A stretch of DNA of 64,000 nt from Streptococcus sp. DTU_2020_1001019_1_SI_AUS_MUR_006 (GTDB lineage Bacteria; Bacillota; Bacilli; Lactobacillales; Streptococcaceae): positions 744,001 to 808,000 of the forward strand of contig NZ_CP135436.1 in NCBI RefSeq assembly GCF_032340315.1, written 5' to 3'. Each line of letters starts with the position of its first letter. Positions within the stretch are counted from its first letter, which is position 1. A model generated the notes under the pieces. It saw only the letters and a list, made by a program, of their open reading frames with translations. It searched no databases and was not told where the DNA came from. A program made the position numbers and the translations under genes. Shown piece after piece: positions 15,628 to 25,904 of the stretch.

Positions 15628-17595
15628 ATGGGGAAATTTGAACAAGAAGCTAAAGATTTGCTACAAGCAATCGGAGGCAAAGACAATATTACGGCAGTAA
15701 CTCACTGTGCAACACGCATGCGTTTTGTGCTTGTAGATGATAAGAAAGCTGATGTCAAGGCTATTGAATCCATCTCAGCGGTCAAGGGAACTTTTACAAA
15801 CGCTGGTCAATTCCAGGTAATCATCGGAAATGATGTGCCAATCTTCTATAATGACTTTACAGCTGTTTCTGGTATTGAAGGTGTTTCAAAAGAAGCAGCC
15901 AAGTCCGCAGCTAAGAGTAATCAAAATGTCGTTCAACGTGTAATGACAACTCTGGCTGAAATCTTTACACCGATCATTCCAGCCTTGATCGTCGGAGGAC
16001 TGATCCTCGGTTTCCGTAATGTTCTTGAGGGCGTGCATTGGTCAATGTTGGATGGCAAGACCATCACAGAATCCTCTCAGTTTTGGGCGGGGGTTAATCA
16101 CTTCCTCTGGTTACCAGGTGAGGCCATCTTCCAGTTCTTGCCAGTAGGGATTACCTGGTCTGTTTCTCGTAAGATGGGAACCAGCCAAATCTTGGGAATT
16201 GTTCTTGGTATCTGTTTGGTTTCACCTCAGTTGCTGAATGCCTATGCGGTTGCTTCGACACCTGCATCCGAAATTGCAGCCAACTGGGTTTGGAATTTTG
16301 GTTACTTCACGGTTAATCGTATTGGTTACCAAGCTCAAGTTATCCCAGCTTTACTGGCAGGATTGAGTTTGGCTTATCTTGAAATTTTCTGGCGTAAGCA
16401 TATCCCAGAAGTCATTTCTATGATTTTTGTACCATTCTTATCGTTGATTCCAGCCTTGATTTTGGCTCACACTGTTTTGGGACCAATCGGATGGACAATT
16501 GGTCAAGGACTATCGGCAGTTGTATTGGCAGGGTTAACTGGTCCAGTTAAGTGGCTCTTCGGTGCGATCTTTGGTGCCCTCTATGCTCCATTTGTTATCA
16601 CTGGTCTTCACCACATGACCAATGCCATTGATACGCAATTGATTGCTGATGCTGGTGGAACTGCTCTCTGGCCTATGATTGCTCTTTCTAATATTGCCCA
16701 AGGTTCAGCTGTGTTTGCCTATTATTTGATGCACCGTCGTGATGAGCGTGAAGCTCAGGTATCACTTCCAGCAACTATTTCAGCCTATCTCGGTGTAACA
16801 GAGCCGGCCCTCTTTGGGGTTAACGTCAAATACATCTATCCATTTGTGGCTGGGATGATTGGTTCAGCTCTTGCAGGTATGCTTTCTGTGACATTTAACG
16901 TGACTGCTGCTTCTATCGGTATTGGTGGATTACCAGGTATTCTTTCTATTCAACCACAATACATGCTTCCATTTGCAGGGACTATGCTAGTTGCAATCGT
17001 CGTGCCAATGCTATTGACCTTCTTCTTCCGTAAGGCAGGACTCTTTACAAAAACAGAAGATGACACAGAATTAAAAGCAGAATTTCAAGCACAGGAAGAA
17101 GCAGAATTCCATCATCAAGAATCAACTTCTGTTGCTTCAACAAAAATTGTCAGTCCACTGGAAGGACAAGTAAAAGAACTAAGTCAAGCAACAGACCCAG
17201 TCTTTGCATCAGGTGTCATGGGACAAGGTCTAGTGATTGAACCAAGTCAAGGTGAGTTGACTTCGCCAGTAAATGGTACAGTTACAGTCCTATTTCCAAC
17301 TAAGCACGCCATCGGTATTGTATCTGATGAAGGTGTTGAGTTATTGATGCACGTTGGCATGGATACTGTTGGTCTAGAAGGTCGTGGCTTTGAAAGTCAT
17401 GTGTCTCAAGGAGACCATGTTACTGTAGGACAAAAATTGATTAGCTTTGATATGAAAGTGATCAAGGATGCAGGACTTGTGACTGAAACTCCAGTCATCA
17501 TCACTAACCAAGATGCGTACACAGCGACAATCGAAGGAACTTATCCTAGAGTGATTAAAAACGGGGAAGACTTGATGGTTGCTAAACGAATCTAA
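15628..17595 (+). CDS. treP: Trehalose-specific PTS permease EIIBCA
   Basis: A 655-residue membrane permease that imports trehalose while phosphorylating it to trehalose-6-phosphate. Domain order: EIIB with phospho-cysteine C27 (VTHCATRMRF), EIIC with many membrane spans (about 110-480), and a glucose-type EIIA at the C-terminus with phospho-histidine H575 (LLMHVGMDTVG). A fused EIIA means no separate EIIA gene is needed. The frame opens at 15463, but the ATG at 15628 after AAGGAG starts the EIIB domain properly. A BOX element begins at its stop codon and separates it from treC. Confidence 0.95.
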   Translation: MGKFEQEAKDLLQAIGGKDNITAVTHCATRMRFVLVDDKKADVKAIESISAVKGTFTNAGQFQVIIGNDVPIFYNDFTAVSGIEGVSKEAAKSAAKSNQNVVQRVMTTLAEIFTPIIPALIVGGLILGFRNVLEGVHWSMLDGKTITESSQFWAGVNHFLWLPGEAIFQFLPVGITWSVSRKMGTSQILGIVLGICLVSPQLLNAYAVASTPASEIAANWVWNFGYFTVNRIGYQAQVIPALLAGLSLAYLEIFWRKHIPEVISMIFVPFLSLIPALILAHTVLGPIGWTIGQGLSAVVLAGLTGPVKWLFGAIFGALYAPFVITGLHHMTNAIDTQLIADAGGTALWPMIALSNIAQGSAVFAYYLMHRRDEREAQVSLPATISAYLGVTEPALFGVNVKYIYPFVAGMIGSALAGMLSVTFNVTAASIGIGGLPGILSIQPQYMLPFAGTMLVAIVVPMLLTFFFRKAGLFTKTEDDTELKAEFQAQEEAEFHHQESTSVASTKIVSPLEGQVKELSQATDPVFASGVMGQGLVIEPSQGELTSPVNGTVTVLFPTKHAIGIVSDEGVELLMHVGMDTVGLEGRGFESHVSQGDHVTVGQKLISFDMKVIKDAGLVTETPVIITNQDAYTATIEGTYPRVIKNGEDLMVAKRI

Positions 17596-17791
17596 TACTC
17601 AATGAAAATCAAAGAGCAAACTAGGAAGCTAGCCGCAGGTTGCTCAAAACACCGTTTTGAGGTTGTAGATGGAACTGACGAAGTCAGCTCAAAACACTGT
17701 TTTGAGGTTGCGGATAGAACTGACGAAGTCAGTAACCATACCTACGGTAAGGCGACGCTGACGTGGTTTGAAGAGATTTTCGAAGAGTATA
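17594..17791. repeat. BOX element 1 (C-B-A order)
   Basis: Begins TAATACTCAATGAAAATC at the treP stop and ends CGAAGAGTAT. It includes two copies of the ACTGACGAAGTCAG dyad with the CAAAACAC-GTTTTGAG dyad (boxB/boxC-like) and CTACGGTAAGGCGACGCTGACG (boxA). It sits inside the treP-treC transcript and would form RNA hairpins there. A 65-codon ORF spanning it is not a gene. Confidence 0.95.
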
Positions 17792-17851
17792 AGTTTTAAA
17801 ATGTATAGGGTTGGGATATAGCTCCCTCCCTTTTATCAAAAAGGAGAAACT

Positions 17852-19477
17852 ATGGCTCTTGATAAAAGAAAAGTTGTCTATCAAATCTATCCAAAATCAT
17901 ATAAGGACACGACAGGAAATGGAATCGGTGATTTCAGAGGCATCATCGAAAAAATTCCTTATCTAGCAGAATTGGGCGTGGATATGGTTTGGCTTAATCC
18001 TTTCTACCCAAGCCCTCAGCGAGATAATGGCTACGATATTTCAGACTATACAGCCGTCAATCCTATCTTTGGGGATATGGCTGATTTTGAAGAAATGATC
18101 CGTGTCGGAAAAGAGCACAAGATTGACTTCATGCTAGATATGGTGCTTAACCATTGCTCAACAGAGCATGAGTGGTTCCAAAAGGCTCTCGCTGGAGACA
18201 AGTACTACCAAGATTTCTTCTTTATCCAGGACCAACCAACCGATTGGTTGTCTAAATTTGGTGGTTCTGCCTGGTCACCTTTTGGAGATACAGGGAAATA
18301 CTATCTCCACCTCTTTGACGTGACGCAGGCGGATCTCAATTGGCGTAATCCCAATGTCCGCAAGGAATTGTTCCAGGTGGTCAACTTCTGGCGTGACAAG
18401 GGTGTCAAAGGATTCCGTTTTGACGTGATTAATTTGATTGGTAAAGACGAAGTCTTGGTGGATTGCCCTGAAAACGAAGGAAAACCAGCTTATACGGATA
18501 AACCCATTGTCCATGACTATCTTCACATGATGAATGAAGCGACCTTCGGTTCTGATGATAGTTTTATGACAGTTGGAGAGATGTCTTCGACAACGATTGA
18601 TAACTGTGTTCTTTATTCAGCGCCAGAGCGTCACGAATTGTCAATGGCCTTTAATTTTCACCATCTTAAAGTAGACTATGAAGACGGTCAAAAATGGACC
18701 ATTGCTCCCTTTGATTTCGAAGAGCTCAAACGCCTCTATCATACATGGGGCAAGGAAATGAGTGAACGTGGTGGTTGGAGTGCCCTTTTCTGGAATAACC
18801 ATGACCAACCTCGTGCCTTGAATCGCTTTGTAGATATCAAGAACTTCCGCAATGAAGGAGCAACCATGCTGGCAGCCAGCATTCACTTGTCACGTGGGAC
18901 CCCTTATATCTACATGGGCGAAGAAATCGGCATGATTGATCCAGACTATGATTCTATGGAAGACTATGTAGATGTGGAATCCATCAATGCCTACCAGATG
19001 CTTTTGGATCAAGGCAAGTCACCTCAGCAGGCCTTTAAGATTATTCAAGCCAAGTCACGTGATAATTCTCGTACACCAATGCAATGGGATGCTTCTGAAA
19101 ATGCAGGTTTTTCAACAGGCACTCCATGGTTGAAAGCTGGTAAATCCTACAAAGACATCAACGTTGAAAATGAAATTGACGGCCCAATCTTTAAATTCTA
19201 TAAAGAATTGATTCGATTGCGTAAAGCAATGCCCATCATTTCAGAAGGGAGCTATCAGCCAGCACTTGAAGATAGCAAGCAGGTCTACGCCTTTGAACGC
19301 CACTTAGACGGTCAAAAACTCTTGGTGCTCAATCATTTCTATGAAAACGAAGCTGAAGTGACAATTCCAGCAGAATATCAAGCAGGGCGCGTGCTTTTAT
19401 CAAACTATGAGAATGTGGAACTTGCTGAAAAAGTAATTCTTAAACCATACCAAACGTTAGCGATTTATGTAGATTAA
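17852..19477 (+). CDS. treC: Trehalose-6-phosphate hydrolase TreC (GH13)
   Basis: Cytosolic alpha-phosphotrehalase of 541 residues. It splits trehalose-6-phosphate, delivered by TreP, into glucose and glucose-6-phosphate. GH13 catalytic residues are visible: nucleophile D191 (FRFDVIN), acid E243 (VGEMSS) and D318 (NHDQPR). The start after AAGGAGAAACT is clear. The family is close to dextran glucosidase (DexB), but position next to treP/treR decides the call. A hairpin terminator follows the stop. Confidence 0.94.
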   Translation: MALDKRKVVYQIYPKSYKDTTGNGIGDFRGIIEKIPYLAELGVDMVWLNPFYPSPQRDNGYDISDYTAVNPIFGDMADFEEMIRVGKEHKIDFMLDMVLNHCSTEHEWFQKALAGDKYYQDFFFIQDQPTDWLSKFGGSAWSPFGDTGKYYLHLFDVTQADLNWRNPNVRKELFQVVNFWRDKGVKGFRFDVINLIGKDEVLVDCPENEGKPAYTDKPIVHDYLHMMNEATFGSDDSFMTVGEMSSTTIDNCVLYSAPERHELSMAFNFHHLKVDYEDGQKWTIAPFDFEELKRLYHTWGKEMSERGGWSALFWNNHDQPRALNRFVDIKNFRNEGATMLAASIHLSRGTPYIYMGEEIGMIDPDYDSMEDYVDVESINAYQMLLDQGKSPQQAFKIIQAKSRDNSRTPMQWDASENAGFSTGTPWLKAGKSYKDINVENEIDGPIFKFYKELIRLRKAMPIISEGSYQPALEDSKQVYAFERHLDGQKLLVLNHFYENEAEVTIPAEYQAGRVLLSNYENVELAEKVILKPYQTLAIYVD

Positions 19478-19484
19478 CATCAAG

Positions 19485-19522
19485 AAAGAGCCTTCTTCTA
19501 AGGAATAGAAGGGCTCTTTTTT
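19485..19522 (+). terminator. Terminator after treC
   Basis: AAAGAGCCTTCT pairs with AGAAGGGCTCTTT (one bulged G), followed by T6, 8 bases past the treC stop. Confidence 0.88.
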
Positions 19523-19581
19523 AGCTAGCATCCATTTTTTTGAAAGCGTAACTCAAACTAGTCAGGCGTAGGACTTTATGG

Positions 19582-19587
19582 TATAAT
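19582..19587 (+). promoter_or_regulatory. Extended -10 promoter of yneF-like gene
   Basis: TGGTATAAT: an extended -10 (TG at 19579-19580), 34 bases before the start codon. No good -35 is seen. Confidence 0.6.
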
Positions 19588-19620
19588 ATAGAAGATTCAA
19601 AAAGAAACAGGAGAAATGTT

Positions 19621-19866
19621 ATGAACCTTATTTTAGCAATTGTATTGATTCTTTTGGCTTTTCTAGGAGGAGCTCTTGGAGGTATGTACCTAGTGCGCAA
19701 GCAAATCGAAAAAGAATTTGCGGATAATCCACGTTTGAATGCAGAAGCCGTTCGTACTCTCTTGAGTGCAAATGGTCAAAAGCCAAGCGAAGCTAAAGTA
19801 CAACAAGTTTACCACCAAATCATTCGCCAACAAAAAGCAGCCCTTGCTAACAATAAAAAGAAATAA
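19621..19866 (+). CDS. YneF-family (UPF0154) small membrane protein
   Basis: 81 residues with one N-terminal membrane segment ([23 protein letters not shown]) and a cytosolic, helical, Lys/Gln-rich tail containing [13 protein letters not shown] and [12 protein letters not shown]. This matches the UPF0154/YneF family of Firmicutes. Its function is unknown. It starts after an AGGAGAAATGTT ribosome binding site, has its own extended -10 promoter and is followed by a hairpin near 19872-19898 that separates it from murI. Confidence 0.9.
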   Translation: MNLILAIVLILLAFLGGALGGMYLVRKQIEKEFADNPRLNAEAVRTLLSANGQKPSEAKVQQVYHQIIRQQKAALANNKKK

Positions 19867-19940
19867 ATAGGAAAAGTCTGGGATGAAAGTTCCAGACTTC
19901 TCACTATGTTTGACTGATATTTAGAGATAAGGCTTTTTCC

Positions 19941-19968
19941 TTGCATTCTATTGATAATTGATTATGAT
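19941..19968 (+). promoter_or_regulatory. Likely promoter of the murI operon
   Basis: TTGCAT (19941-19946), 16-base spacer, TATGAT (19963-19968), about 100 bases before murI. Confidence 0.5.
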
Positions 19969-20070
19969 TAAGAGGGAGACAGTGGGGAGCTACCCAGTCT
20001 GTCAGCAATTTCAGGAAGAAATGAATAATAATGAACTATCAATCAGAAAAAATACTAGAAAGAAGACTGT

Positions 20071-20865
20071 ATGGATAATCGACCGATTGGTTTTTTGGAT
20101 TCGGGCGTTGGAGGCTTGACCGTTGTACGTGAACTCATGCGCCAGCTTCCCCATGAAGAAATCGTCTATATTGGAGATTCGGCACGGGCTCCTTATGGTC
20201 CCCGTCCTGCTGAGCAGATTCGTGAATATACTTGGCAACTGGTCAACTTTCTTTTGACCAAGGATGTTAAGATGATTGTTATTGCTTGTAATACAGCAAC
20301 GGCAGTCGTCTGGGAAGAGATTAAAGCTAAGTTGGATATTCCGGTGTTGGGTGTGATTTTGCCTGGTGCATCAGCAGCTATCAAAGCAAGTCAAGGTGGG
20401 AAGATCGGTGTGATTGGAACCCCGATGACGGTAAAATCAGATATTTATCGACAAAAGATTCATGATCTAGACCCAGATTTACAAGTGGAAAGCTTGGCCT
20501 GCCCTAAGTTTGCTCCCTTGGTAGAGTCAGGTGCTCTATCGACCAGTGTGACTAAGAAAGTCGTTTATGAAACCTTGCGTCCCTTGGTCGGAAAAGTAGA
20601 TAGCTTGATTTTAGGCTGTACTCATTATCCACTCCTCAGACCTATCATCCAAAATGTCATGGGGCCTAAGGTTCAACTGATTGATAGCGGAGCTGAGTGT
20701 GTACGTGATATTTCAGTCTTGCTCAATTACTTTGAGATTAACCGTAGCCGAGATGCGGCGCCCCTTCAACATCGTTTTTATACAACTGCAAATAGCCAAA
20801 GTTTTGCCCAGATAGGAGCAGAATGGCTGGAAAAAGAGATTCATGTGGAGCATGTAACATTATGA
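20071..20865 (+). CDS. murI: Glutamate racemase MurI
   Basis: 264 residues. It makes D-glutamate for peptidoglycan. The two catalytic cysteines are visible: C73 in IACNTATAV and C183 in LGCTHYPLL. The N-terminal motif [16 protein letters not shown] is typical. It leads a nine-gene operon with overlapping stops and starts (murI, rdgB, phosphodiesterase, cbpB, xerD-like, scpA, scpB, rluB, yidD). Its stop overlaps the next start (ATGA). Confidence 0.97.
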   Translation: MDNRPIGFLDSGVGGLTVVRELMRQLPHEEIVYIGDSARAPYGPRPAEQIREYTWQLVNFLLTKDVKMIVIACNTATAVVWEEIKAKLDIPVLGVILPGASAAIKASQGGKIGVIGTPMTVKSDIYRQKIHDLDPDLQVESLACPKFAPLVESGALSTSVTKKVVYETLRPLVGKVDSLILGCTHYPLLRPIIQNVMGPKVQLIDSGAECVRDISVLLNYFEINRSRDAAPLQHRFYTTANSQSFAQIGAEWLEKEIHVEHVTL

Positions 20866-21833
20866 CAAACAAAATTTATGAATACAAGGATGACCAGGAC
20901 TGGTATGTTGGATCCTACAGTGTTTTTGGTGGCATTCGGACTTTGACGGATGATGAGTTAGATTTTCCGCTATTTGATTTGGCTAAAATCTTTCGAGATG
21001 AGGAGCGAGGATTTCCACTTTCAGTCACTGTTTTACGATATGGTTCAGCCTACCGCTTACTCTCTTTTGTGGTAGATATTCTCAACCAAGAAGCGAATCG
21101 AAACTTGGAAGTCATCCAACGTCAAGGTGCCTTGCTCTTAGTTGAAAATGGACAACTTTTGCATGTAGAATTGCCTAAAGAAGGAGTCAATGTTCAGGAC
21201 TTTTTCGAGACAAATAAAGTCAGAGAAACCTTGTTGATTGCAACTCGTAACGAAGGCAAGACCAAGGAATTTCGAGCCATCTTTGACAAACTAGGATATG
21301 ACGTAGAAAATCTCAATGATTATCCAGACCTACCTGAAGTAGCCGAAACAGGTATGACCTTTGAAGAAAATGCTCGCCTTAAGGCTGAAACCATTTCTAA
21401 ATTAACAGGCAAGATGGTTCTAGCAGATGATTCTGGTCTTAAAGTCGATGTCCTCGGTGGTCTACCAGGTGTCTGGTCAGCTCGTTTCGCCGGAGTAGGG
21501 GCAACTGATCAAGAAAATAACGCCAAACTCTTGCACGAACTAGCTATGGTCTTTGAACTCAAGGACCGTTCAGCTCAATTCCATACAACCTTGGTCGTAG
21601 CTAGCCCAAGTAAGGAAAGCTTGGTTGTCGAAGCTGACTGGCCAGGTTACATTAACTTTGAACCTAAGGGTGAAAATGGTTTTGGTTATGATCCACTTTT
21701 CCTAGTAGGAGAAACTGGTAAATCATCAGCTGAATTAACCCTCGAAGAAAAAAATAGTCAATCCCACCGTGCCCTAGCCGTTAAGAAACTTTTGGAGGTA
21801 TTTCCATCATGGCAAAGCAAACCATCATTGTAA
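20862..21833 (+). CDS. rdgB: Non-canonical purine NTP pyrophosphatase (RdgB/HAM1) with N-terminal extension
   Basis: 323 residues. The C-terminal two thirds form the RdgB/HAM1 enzyme that hydrolyses ITP, dITP and [41 protein letters not shown] and the FGYDPLF motif. The first 120 residues are an extra streptococcal domain of unknown role ([16 protein letters not shown] onward). The frame opens at 20823, but the ATG at 20862 overlaps the murI stop and is chosen. The end overlaps the next gene by 25 bases. Confidence 0.94.
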   Translation: MTNKIYEYKDDQDWYVGSYSVFGGIRTLTDDELDFPLFDLAKIFRDEERGFPLSVTVLRYGSAYRLLSFVVDILNQEANRNLEVIQRQGALLLVENGQLLHVELPKEGVNVQDFFETNKVRETLLIATRNEGKTKEFRAIFDKLGYDVENLNDYPDLPEVAETGMTFEENARLKAETISKLTGKMVLADDSGLKVDVLGGLPGVWSARFAGVGATDQENNAKLLHELAMVFELKDRSAQFHTTLVVASPSKESLVVEADWPGYINFEPKGENGFGYDPLFLVGETGKSSAELTLEEKNSQSHRALAVKKLLEVFPSWQSKPSL

Positions 21834-22330
21834 TGAGCGACTCTCACGGAGATAGCTTGATTGTGGAAGAAATTCGTGACCGCTATATGGGTAAAGTTGA
21901 TGCCATTTTTCACGATGGAGACTCAGAACTCCGTCCCGACTCACCCCTCTGGGAGGGCATTCAGGTCGTCAAAGGCAATATGGACTTTTATGCAGGTTAC
22001 CCAGAACGCTTGGTGACTCAACTGGGCCCTACCAAGATTATCCAGACTCATGGACATTTGTTTGATATTAACTTCAATTTCCAAAAGCTTGATTTTTGGG
22101 CTCAAGAGGAAGATGCAGATATCTGTCTTTATGGGCACTTGCATGTTCCAAGTGCTTGGATGGAAGGGAAGACCCTCTTCCTAAATCCTGGTTCTATCAG
22201 TCAACCACGTGGAACTATCAGAGAATGTCTTTACGCCCGTGTAGAGATTGATGATAGCTACTTTAAAGTGGACTTTTTGACACGGAACCATGAGGTCTAT
22301 CCAGGCTTATCCAAGGAGTTTGCTCGATGA
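21809..22330 (+). CDS. YfcE/MJ0936-type metallophosphoesterase
   Basis: 173 residues with the calcineurin-like metal-binding motifs MSDSHGD, FHDGDSE, GNMD, THGH and YGHLHVPS, in order. The family includes small phosphodiesterases acting on cyclic nucleotide or model substrates; the true substrate here is unknown. The start ATG at 21809 has a GGAGG site inside the end of rdgB. It ends in a 4-base overlap with cbpB, so it is co-translated within the operon. Confidence 0.92.
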   Translation: MAKQTIIVMSDSHGDSLIVEEIRDRYMGKVDAIFHDGDSELRPDSPLWEGIQVVKGNMDFYAGYPERLVTQLGPTKIIQTHGHLFDINFNFQKLDFWAQEEDADICLYGHLHVPSAWMEGKTLFLNPGSISQPRGTIRECLYARVEIDDSYFKVDFLTRNHEVYPGLSKEFAR

Positions 22331-22788
22331 TTGCCAAAGAGTTTGAACAGTTTTTACTGGAGCAAGAGGAAACCTTTTTAACTCCTGCTGAAAATTTGGC
22401 TGTGCTCATTGATACCCACAATGCAGATCATGCAACTCTCCTCCTTAGCCAGATGACCTATACCAGAGTGCCAGTAGTGACTGATGAGAAAGAATTTGTC
22501 GGAACCATTGGACTTAGAGACATTCTGGCCTACCAGATGGAGCAGGACTTGAGTCAGGAAGCTATGGCAGATACGGATATCGTGCATATGACCAAGAAGG
22601 ACGTAGCAGTTGTCAGTCCAGACTATACACTGACGGATGTTTTACATAAGTTAGTGGATGAGTCTTTCCTACCAGTCGTTGACAAGGATGGTATCTTCCA
22701 AGGCATTATCACACGGAAGTCTATCCTTAAGGCTGTCAATGCTCTCTTGCATGACTTTAGTAAGGAATATGAGATTCGAAGCAAATGA
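22327..22788 (+). CDS. cbpB: CBS-domain cyclic-di-AMP-binding protein CbpB
   Basis: 153 residues made of two CBS motifs (YTRVPVVTDEKEFVGTIGLRDIL and DESFLPVVDKDGIFQGIITRKSIL). Its position between the phosphodiesterase and xerD-like genes matches the streptococcal gene annotated CbpB, which binds c-di-AMP and affects the stringent response in related Gram-positive bacteria. No enzyme domain is attached, so it acts as a sensor or adaptor. It overlaps its neighbours on both sides by ATGA. Confidence 0.88.
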   Translation: MIAKEFEQFLLEQEETFLTPAENLAVLIDTHNADHATLLLSQMTYTRVPVVTDEKEFVGTIGLRDILAYQMEQDLSQEAMADTDIVHMTKKDVAVVSPDYTLTDVLHKLVDESFLPVVDKDGIFQGIITRKSILKAVNALLHDFSKEYEIRSK

Positions 22789-23519
22789 GAGAAGGAATTT
22801 CAGCATTTTTAGAAGAAAAACAAGGTTTGTCTGTAAATTCTAAGCAATCCTATAAGTATGACTTGGAGCAGTTTTTTGATTTGATTGGAGAACGAATCTC
22901 TGAGACAAGTTTAAAAATCTACCAAGCTCAACTATCAAATTTTAAAATCAGTGCCCAAAAGCGTAAGGTTTCTGCTTGCAATCAATTTCTTTACTTTTTA
23001 TACCAGAAGGGGGAAATTGGTACCTTTTATCGTTTAGAATTACCAAAACAGGCTGAGAAAAAGCAAGTTCAGTCAGAACTTTTAGACCTCAGTTCTTTCT
23101 GGCAAGAAAGTGCCTATCCAGAGGGACGCTTGTTGGCCTTGCTGATAGTTGAATTGGGCCTCTTACCAAGTGAAATTCTAGCCTTAAAAACAAGTGATGT
23201 GAATCTAGACTTTCAAGTATTGAGAATCAATAAAGCTTCTCAACAAAGAATTTTGAGCCTTCCCACAAACTTGCTTGCAGAGTTAGAACCCTTGATGGGG
23301 CAGACCTATCTTTTTGAAAAATCTGGGAAGCCATACTCCCGTCAGTGGGCCTTTCGTCAGTTAGAAGCCTTTCTAAAGGAAAAAGGTTTTTCAGACTTAT
23401 CTGCCCAAAAATTGAGAGAACAGTTTATATTAAGACAAATCGAAGAAAAGGTTGACTTGTACGAAATCGCTAAAAAATTAGGATTAAAGACAGTCATGAC
23501 CTTGGAAAAATATAGATAA
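22785..23519 (+). CDS. XerD-like tyrosine recombinase, catalytic residues partly lost
   Basis: 244 residues with the XerC/D two-domain layout. An N-terminal SAM-like segment ([26 protein letters not shown]) is followed by a shortened catalytic domain. The usual GLR-SE motif is GLLPSE, lacking the first catalytic Arg. The HxxR motif reads LREQF, with Arg kept and the following His replaced, and the LGH motif is LGL. The terminal Tyr (LEKYR) remains. Streptococci carry this protein besides the real dif recombinase XerS. It is probably not a working recombinase, and its place before scpAB suggests a chromosome-related role. Confidence 0.9.
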   Translation: MREGISAFLEEKQGLSVNSKQSYKYDLEQFFDLIGERISETSLKIYQAQLSNFKISAQKRKVSACNQFLYFLYQKGEIGTFYRLELPKQAEKKQVQSELLDLSSFWQESAYPEGRLLALLIVELGLLPSEILALKTSDVNLDFQVLRINKASQQRILSLPTNLLAELEPLMGQTYLFEKSGKPYSRQWAFRQLEAFLKEKGFSDLSAQKLREQFILRQIEEKVDLYEIAKKLGLKTVMTLEKYR

Positions 23520-24253
23520 TGGATATTAAATTAAAAGATTTTGAAGGGCCTTTGGACTTGCTCCTACACTTGGTTTCAAAGTACCAGATGGATATCTATG
23601 ATGTGCCGATTACAGAGGTTATCGAGCAATATCTAGCCTATATCTCGACATTACAAGCTATGCGTTTGGAAGTGGCAGGCGAATACATGGTCATGGCTAG
23701 CCAACTCATGCTAATCAAGAGTCGCAAGCTCTTGCCGAAGGTTGCAGAAGTGACGGACCTAGAGGATGATCTGGAGCAGGACCTCCTTTCTCAAATCGAA
23801 GAATACCGTAAGTTTAAACTTTTGGGAGAGCAGTTGGAAGTGAAGCATCAAGAACGAGCTCGATATTACTCAAAAGCGCCGACAGAGTTGATTTATGAGG
23901 ATGCTGAACTTGTGCATGATAAGACGACGATTGATCTTTTCTTAGCCTTTTCAAACTTGCTTGCCAAGAAAAAGGAAGAATTCTCGAAAAGTCACACAAC
24001 AATCTTGCGAGATGAGTATAAGATTGAGGATATGATGGTTATCGTCCGAGAAGCCTTGGTTGAAGGTGAGCAATTATGCTTGCAAGATTTGTTTAAAGAA
24101 ACCAAGGATTTACAAGAGGTCATCACACTCTTTTTAGCAACCTTGGAGTTGATTAAAACCCAAGAAATTCTCTTAATTCAAAAAGAGAGCTTTGGAGATA
24201 TCTATCTCCTGAAAAAGAATGAGGAAAATCAAGTAGAGCAGAGTCGATCTTGA
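23519..24253 (+). CDS. scpA: Segregation and condensation protein ScpA
   Basis: 244 residues. This kleisin subunit bridges the SMC heads and, with ScpB, forms the bacterial condensin that organises and segregates the chromosome. The family N-terminus [30 protein letters not shown] is present, as is the central EAEYMVMAS-like segment ([22 protein letters not shown]). Its start overlaps the xerD-like stop by one base (TAATG). scpB follows 12 bases later. Confidence 0.97.
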   Translation: MDIKLKDFEGPLDLLLHLVSKYQMDIYDVPITEVIEQYLAYISTLQAMRLEVAGEYMVMASQLMLIKSRKLLPKVAEVTDLEDDLEQDLLSQIEEYRKFKLLGEQLEVKHQERARYYSKAPTELIYEDAELVHDKTTIDLFLAFSNLLAKKKEEFSKSHTTILRDEYKIEDMMVIVREALVEGEQLCLQDLFKETKDLQEVITLFLATLELIKTQEILLIQKESFGDIYLLKKNEENQVEQSRS

Positions 24254-24265
24254 TAGAGAGGAAAT

Positions 24266-24835
24266 ATGAGTACTTTAGCAGAAATAGAAGCGCTCTTGTT
24301 TGTAGCGGGTGAAGAGGGAATAAGGATTCGCCAGTTGGCTGAGCTCCTCTCTTTGCCACCGACTGGGATTCAGCAGAGTCTAGAAAAATTAGCCAAAAAG
24401 TATGAAAAAGACCAGGATTCTAGTCTAGCCCTGATTGAGACAGGTGGTGCCTACAGATTGGTAACCAAGCCTCAATTTGCAGCCGTTTTGAAAGAATACT
24501 CTAAGGCACCTATCAATCAGAGCCTGTCTCGGGCTGCCCTTGAAACCTTGTCCATCATTGCTTACAAGCAGCCTATCACACGGATAGAGATTGATGCTAT
24601 TCGGGGGGTTAATTCAAGTGGAGCGCTAGCTAAGTTGCAGGCCTTTGACTTGATAAAAGAAGACGGGAAAAAGGAAGTTCTTGGACGCCCTAATCTCTAT
24701 GTAACGACGGATTATTTCCTGGATTACATGGGTATTAACTATTTGGAAGAGTTGCCCGTGATTGATGAGCTTGATATTCAAGCACAAGAAAGCCAATTAT
24801 TTGGTGAAAGGATAGAAGAAGATGAGAATCAATAA
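24266..24835 (+). CDS. scpB: Segregation and condensation protein ScpB
   Basis: 189 residues. A dimeric two-winged-helix protein that binds the ScpA middle region. Visible motifs are [33 protein letters not shown] and the RGVNSSGAL segment. The ribosome binding site GAGAGGAAAT precedes the start. It overlaps rluB by 14 bases, indicating coupled translation. Confidence 0.97.
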   Translation: MSTLAEIEALLFVAGEEGIRIRQLAELLSLPPTGIQQSLEKLAKKYEKDQDSSLALIETGGAYRLVTKPQFAAVLKEYSKAPINQSLSRAALETLSIIAYKQPITRIEIDAIRGVNSSGALAKLQAFDLIKEDGKKEVLGRPNLYVTTDYFLDYMGINYLEELPVIDELDIQAQESQLFGERIEEDENQ

Positions 24836-25547
24836 ATATATTGCCCACGCAGGTGTGGCCAGTAGGAGAAAAGCAGAAGAGTTGATCAAGCAAGGCTTGG
24901 TGACGGTTAACGGTCAAGTCGTGCGTGAACTAGCAACGACCATCAAGTCAGGCGACAAGGTCGAAGTTGAAGGTCAACCAATCTATAACGAAGAAAAAGT
25001 CTACTATCTGCTCAATAAACCACGCGGTGTGATTTCCAGTGTGACAGATGACAAGGGCCGCAAGACAGTTGTCGATCTTTTGCCTAATGTGAAAGAGCGT
25101 ATCTATCCTGTGGGGCGCTTGGACTGGGATACGTCTGGAGTCTTGATTTTGACCAATGATGGGGACTTTACAGATGAGATGATTCACCCTCGTAATGAGA
25201 TTGACAAGGTCTACGTTGCGCGTGTGAAAGGAATTGCCAACAAAGAAAATCTCCGTCCCTTGACTCGTGGAGTTGAGATTGATGGCAAGAAAACCAAGCC
25301 GGCTGTTTATGAGATTCTTAAAGTAGATCCAGTTAAAAACCGTTCAGTTGTACAGTTGACAATCCATGAAGGGCGTAACCACCAGGTCAAAAAAATGTTT
25401 GAAGCTGTTGGTCTCCAAGTAGATAAACTTTCTCGAACTCGTTTTGGTCATCTAGACTTGACAGGACTTCGTCCAGGAGAATCACGTCGTCTCAATAAAA
25501 AAGAAATCAGCCAACTACACACCATGGCTGTAACCAATAATAAATAA
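24822..25547 (+). CDS. rluB: 23S rRNA pseudouridine synthase RluB
   Basis: 241 residues: an N-terminal S4 RNA-binding domain ([22 protein letters not shown]) and an RsuA/RluB-family catalytic domain with the aspartate in [18 protein letters not shown]. It probably makes the pseudouridine near position 2605 of 23S rRNA (E. coli numbering). The C-terminal motifs [15 protein letters not shown] and LSRTRFG are typical. It overlaps scpB and yidD in the operon. Confidence 0.94.
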   Translation: MRINKYIAHAGVASRRKAEELIKQGLVTVNGQVVRELATTIKSGDKVEVEGQPIYNEEKVYYLLNKPRGVISSVTDDKGRKTVVDLLPNVKERIYPVGRLDWDTSGVLILTNDGDFTDEMIHPRNEIDKVYVARVKGIANKENLRPLTRGVEIDGKKTKPAVYEILKVDPVKNRSVVQLTIHEGRNHQVKKMFEAVGLQVDKLSRTRFGHLDLTGLRPGESRRLNKKEISQLHTMAVTNNK

Positions 25548-25801
25548 TGAAAAAAATCTTAATTGCGCCAGTGCGCTTTTACCAACGCTTTATCTCGCCG
25601 GCTTTTCCACCTTCTTGCAGATTTGAGCCTAGTTGTTCAAACTATATGATTCAGGCAATTGAAAAACATGGATTCAAGGGAGTTTTGATGGGCTTGGCTA
25701 GGATATTACGTTGCCATCCTTGGTCTGAAACGGGTAAAGATCCAGTACCAGACTACTTTTCATTAAAGCGAAATACAAGAGAAGAAGGATCACATTTGTG
25801 A
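25547..25801 (+). CDS. yidD: Membrane protein insertion efficiency factor YidD
   Basis: 84 residues with the family signature [25 protein letters not shown], then AIEKHG and LRCHPW. YidD is an inner-face, amphipathic membrane protein that helps YidC-dependent insertion. It is the last gene in the overlapping operon; its ATG shares a base with the rluB stop. No strong terminator follows before pepA. Confidence 0.95.
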   Translation: MKKILIAPVRFYQRFISPAFPPSCRFEPSCSNYMIQAIEKHGFKGVLMGLARILRCHPWSETGKDPVPDYFSLKRNTREEGSHL

Positions 25802-25904
25802 TTCTTTTATTGTTATAAGAGTAAGTTACTTGGTAAAATGTTGATTTCCACTACCTTTCTCCTATAAAAAGTGGTAAAATGGTTGAAAGAAAGAAGGGAT
25901 AGAA

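Noticed and set aside
17602..17799. 65-codon open frame after treP
   Set aside because: It is entirely BOX element sequence.
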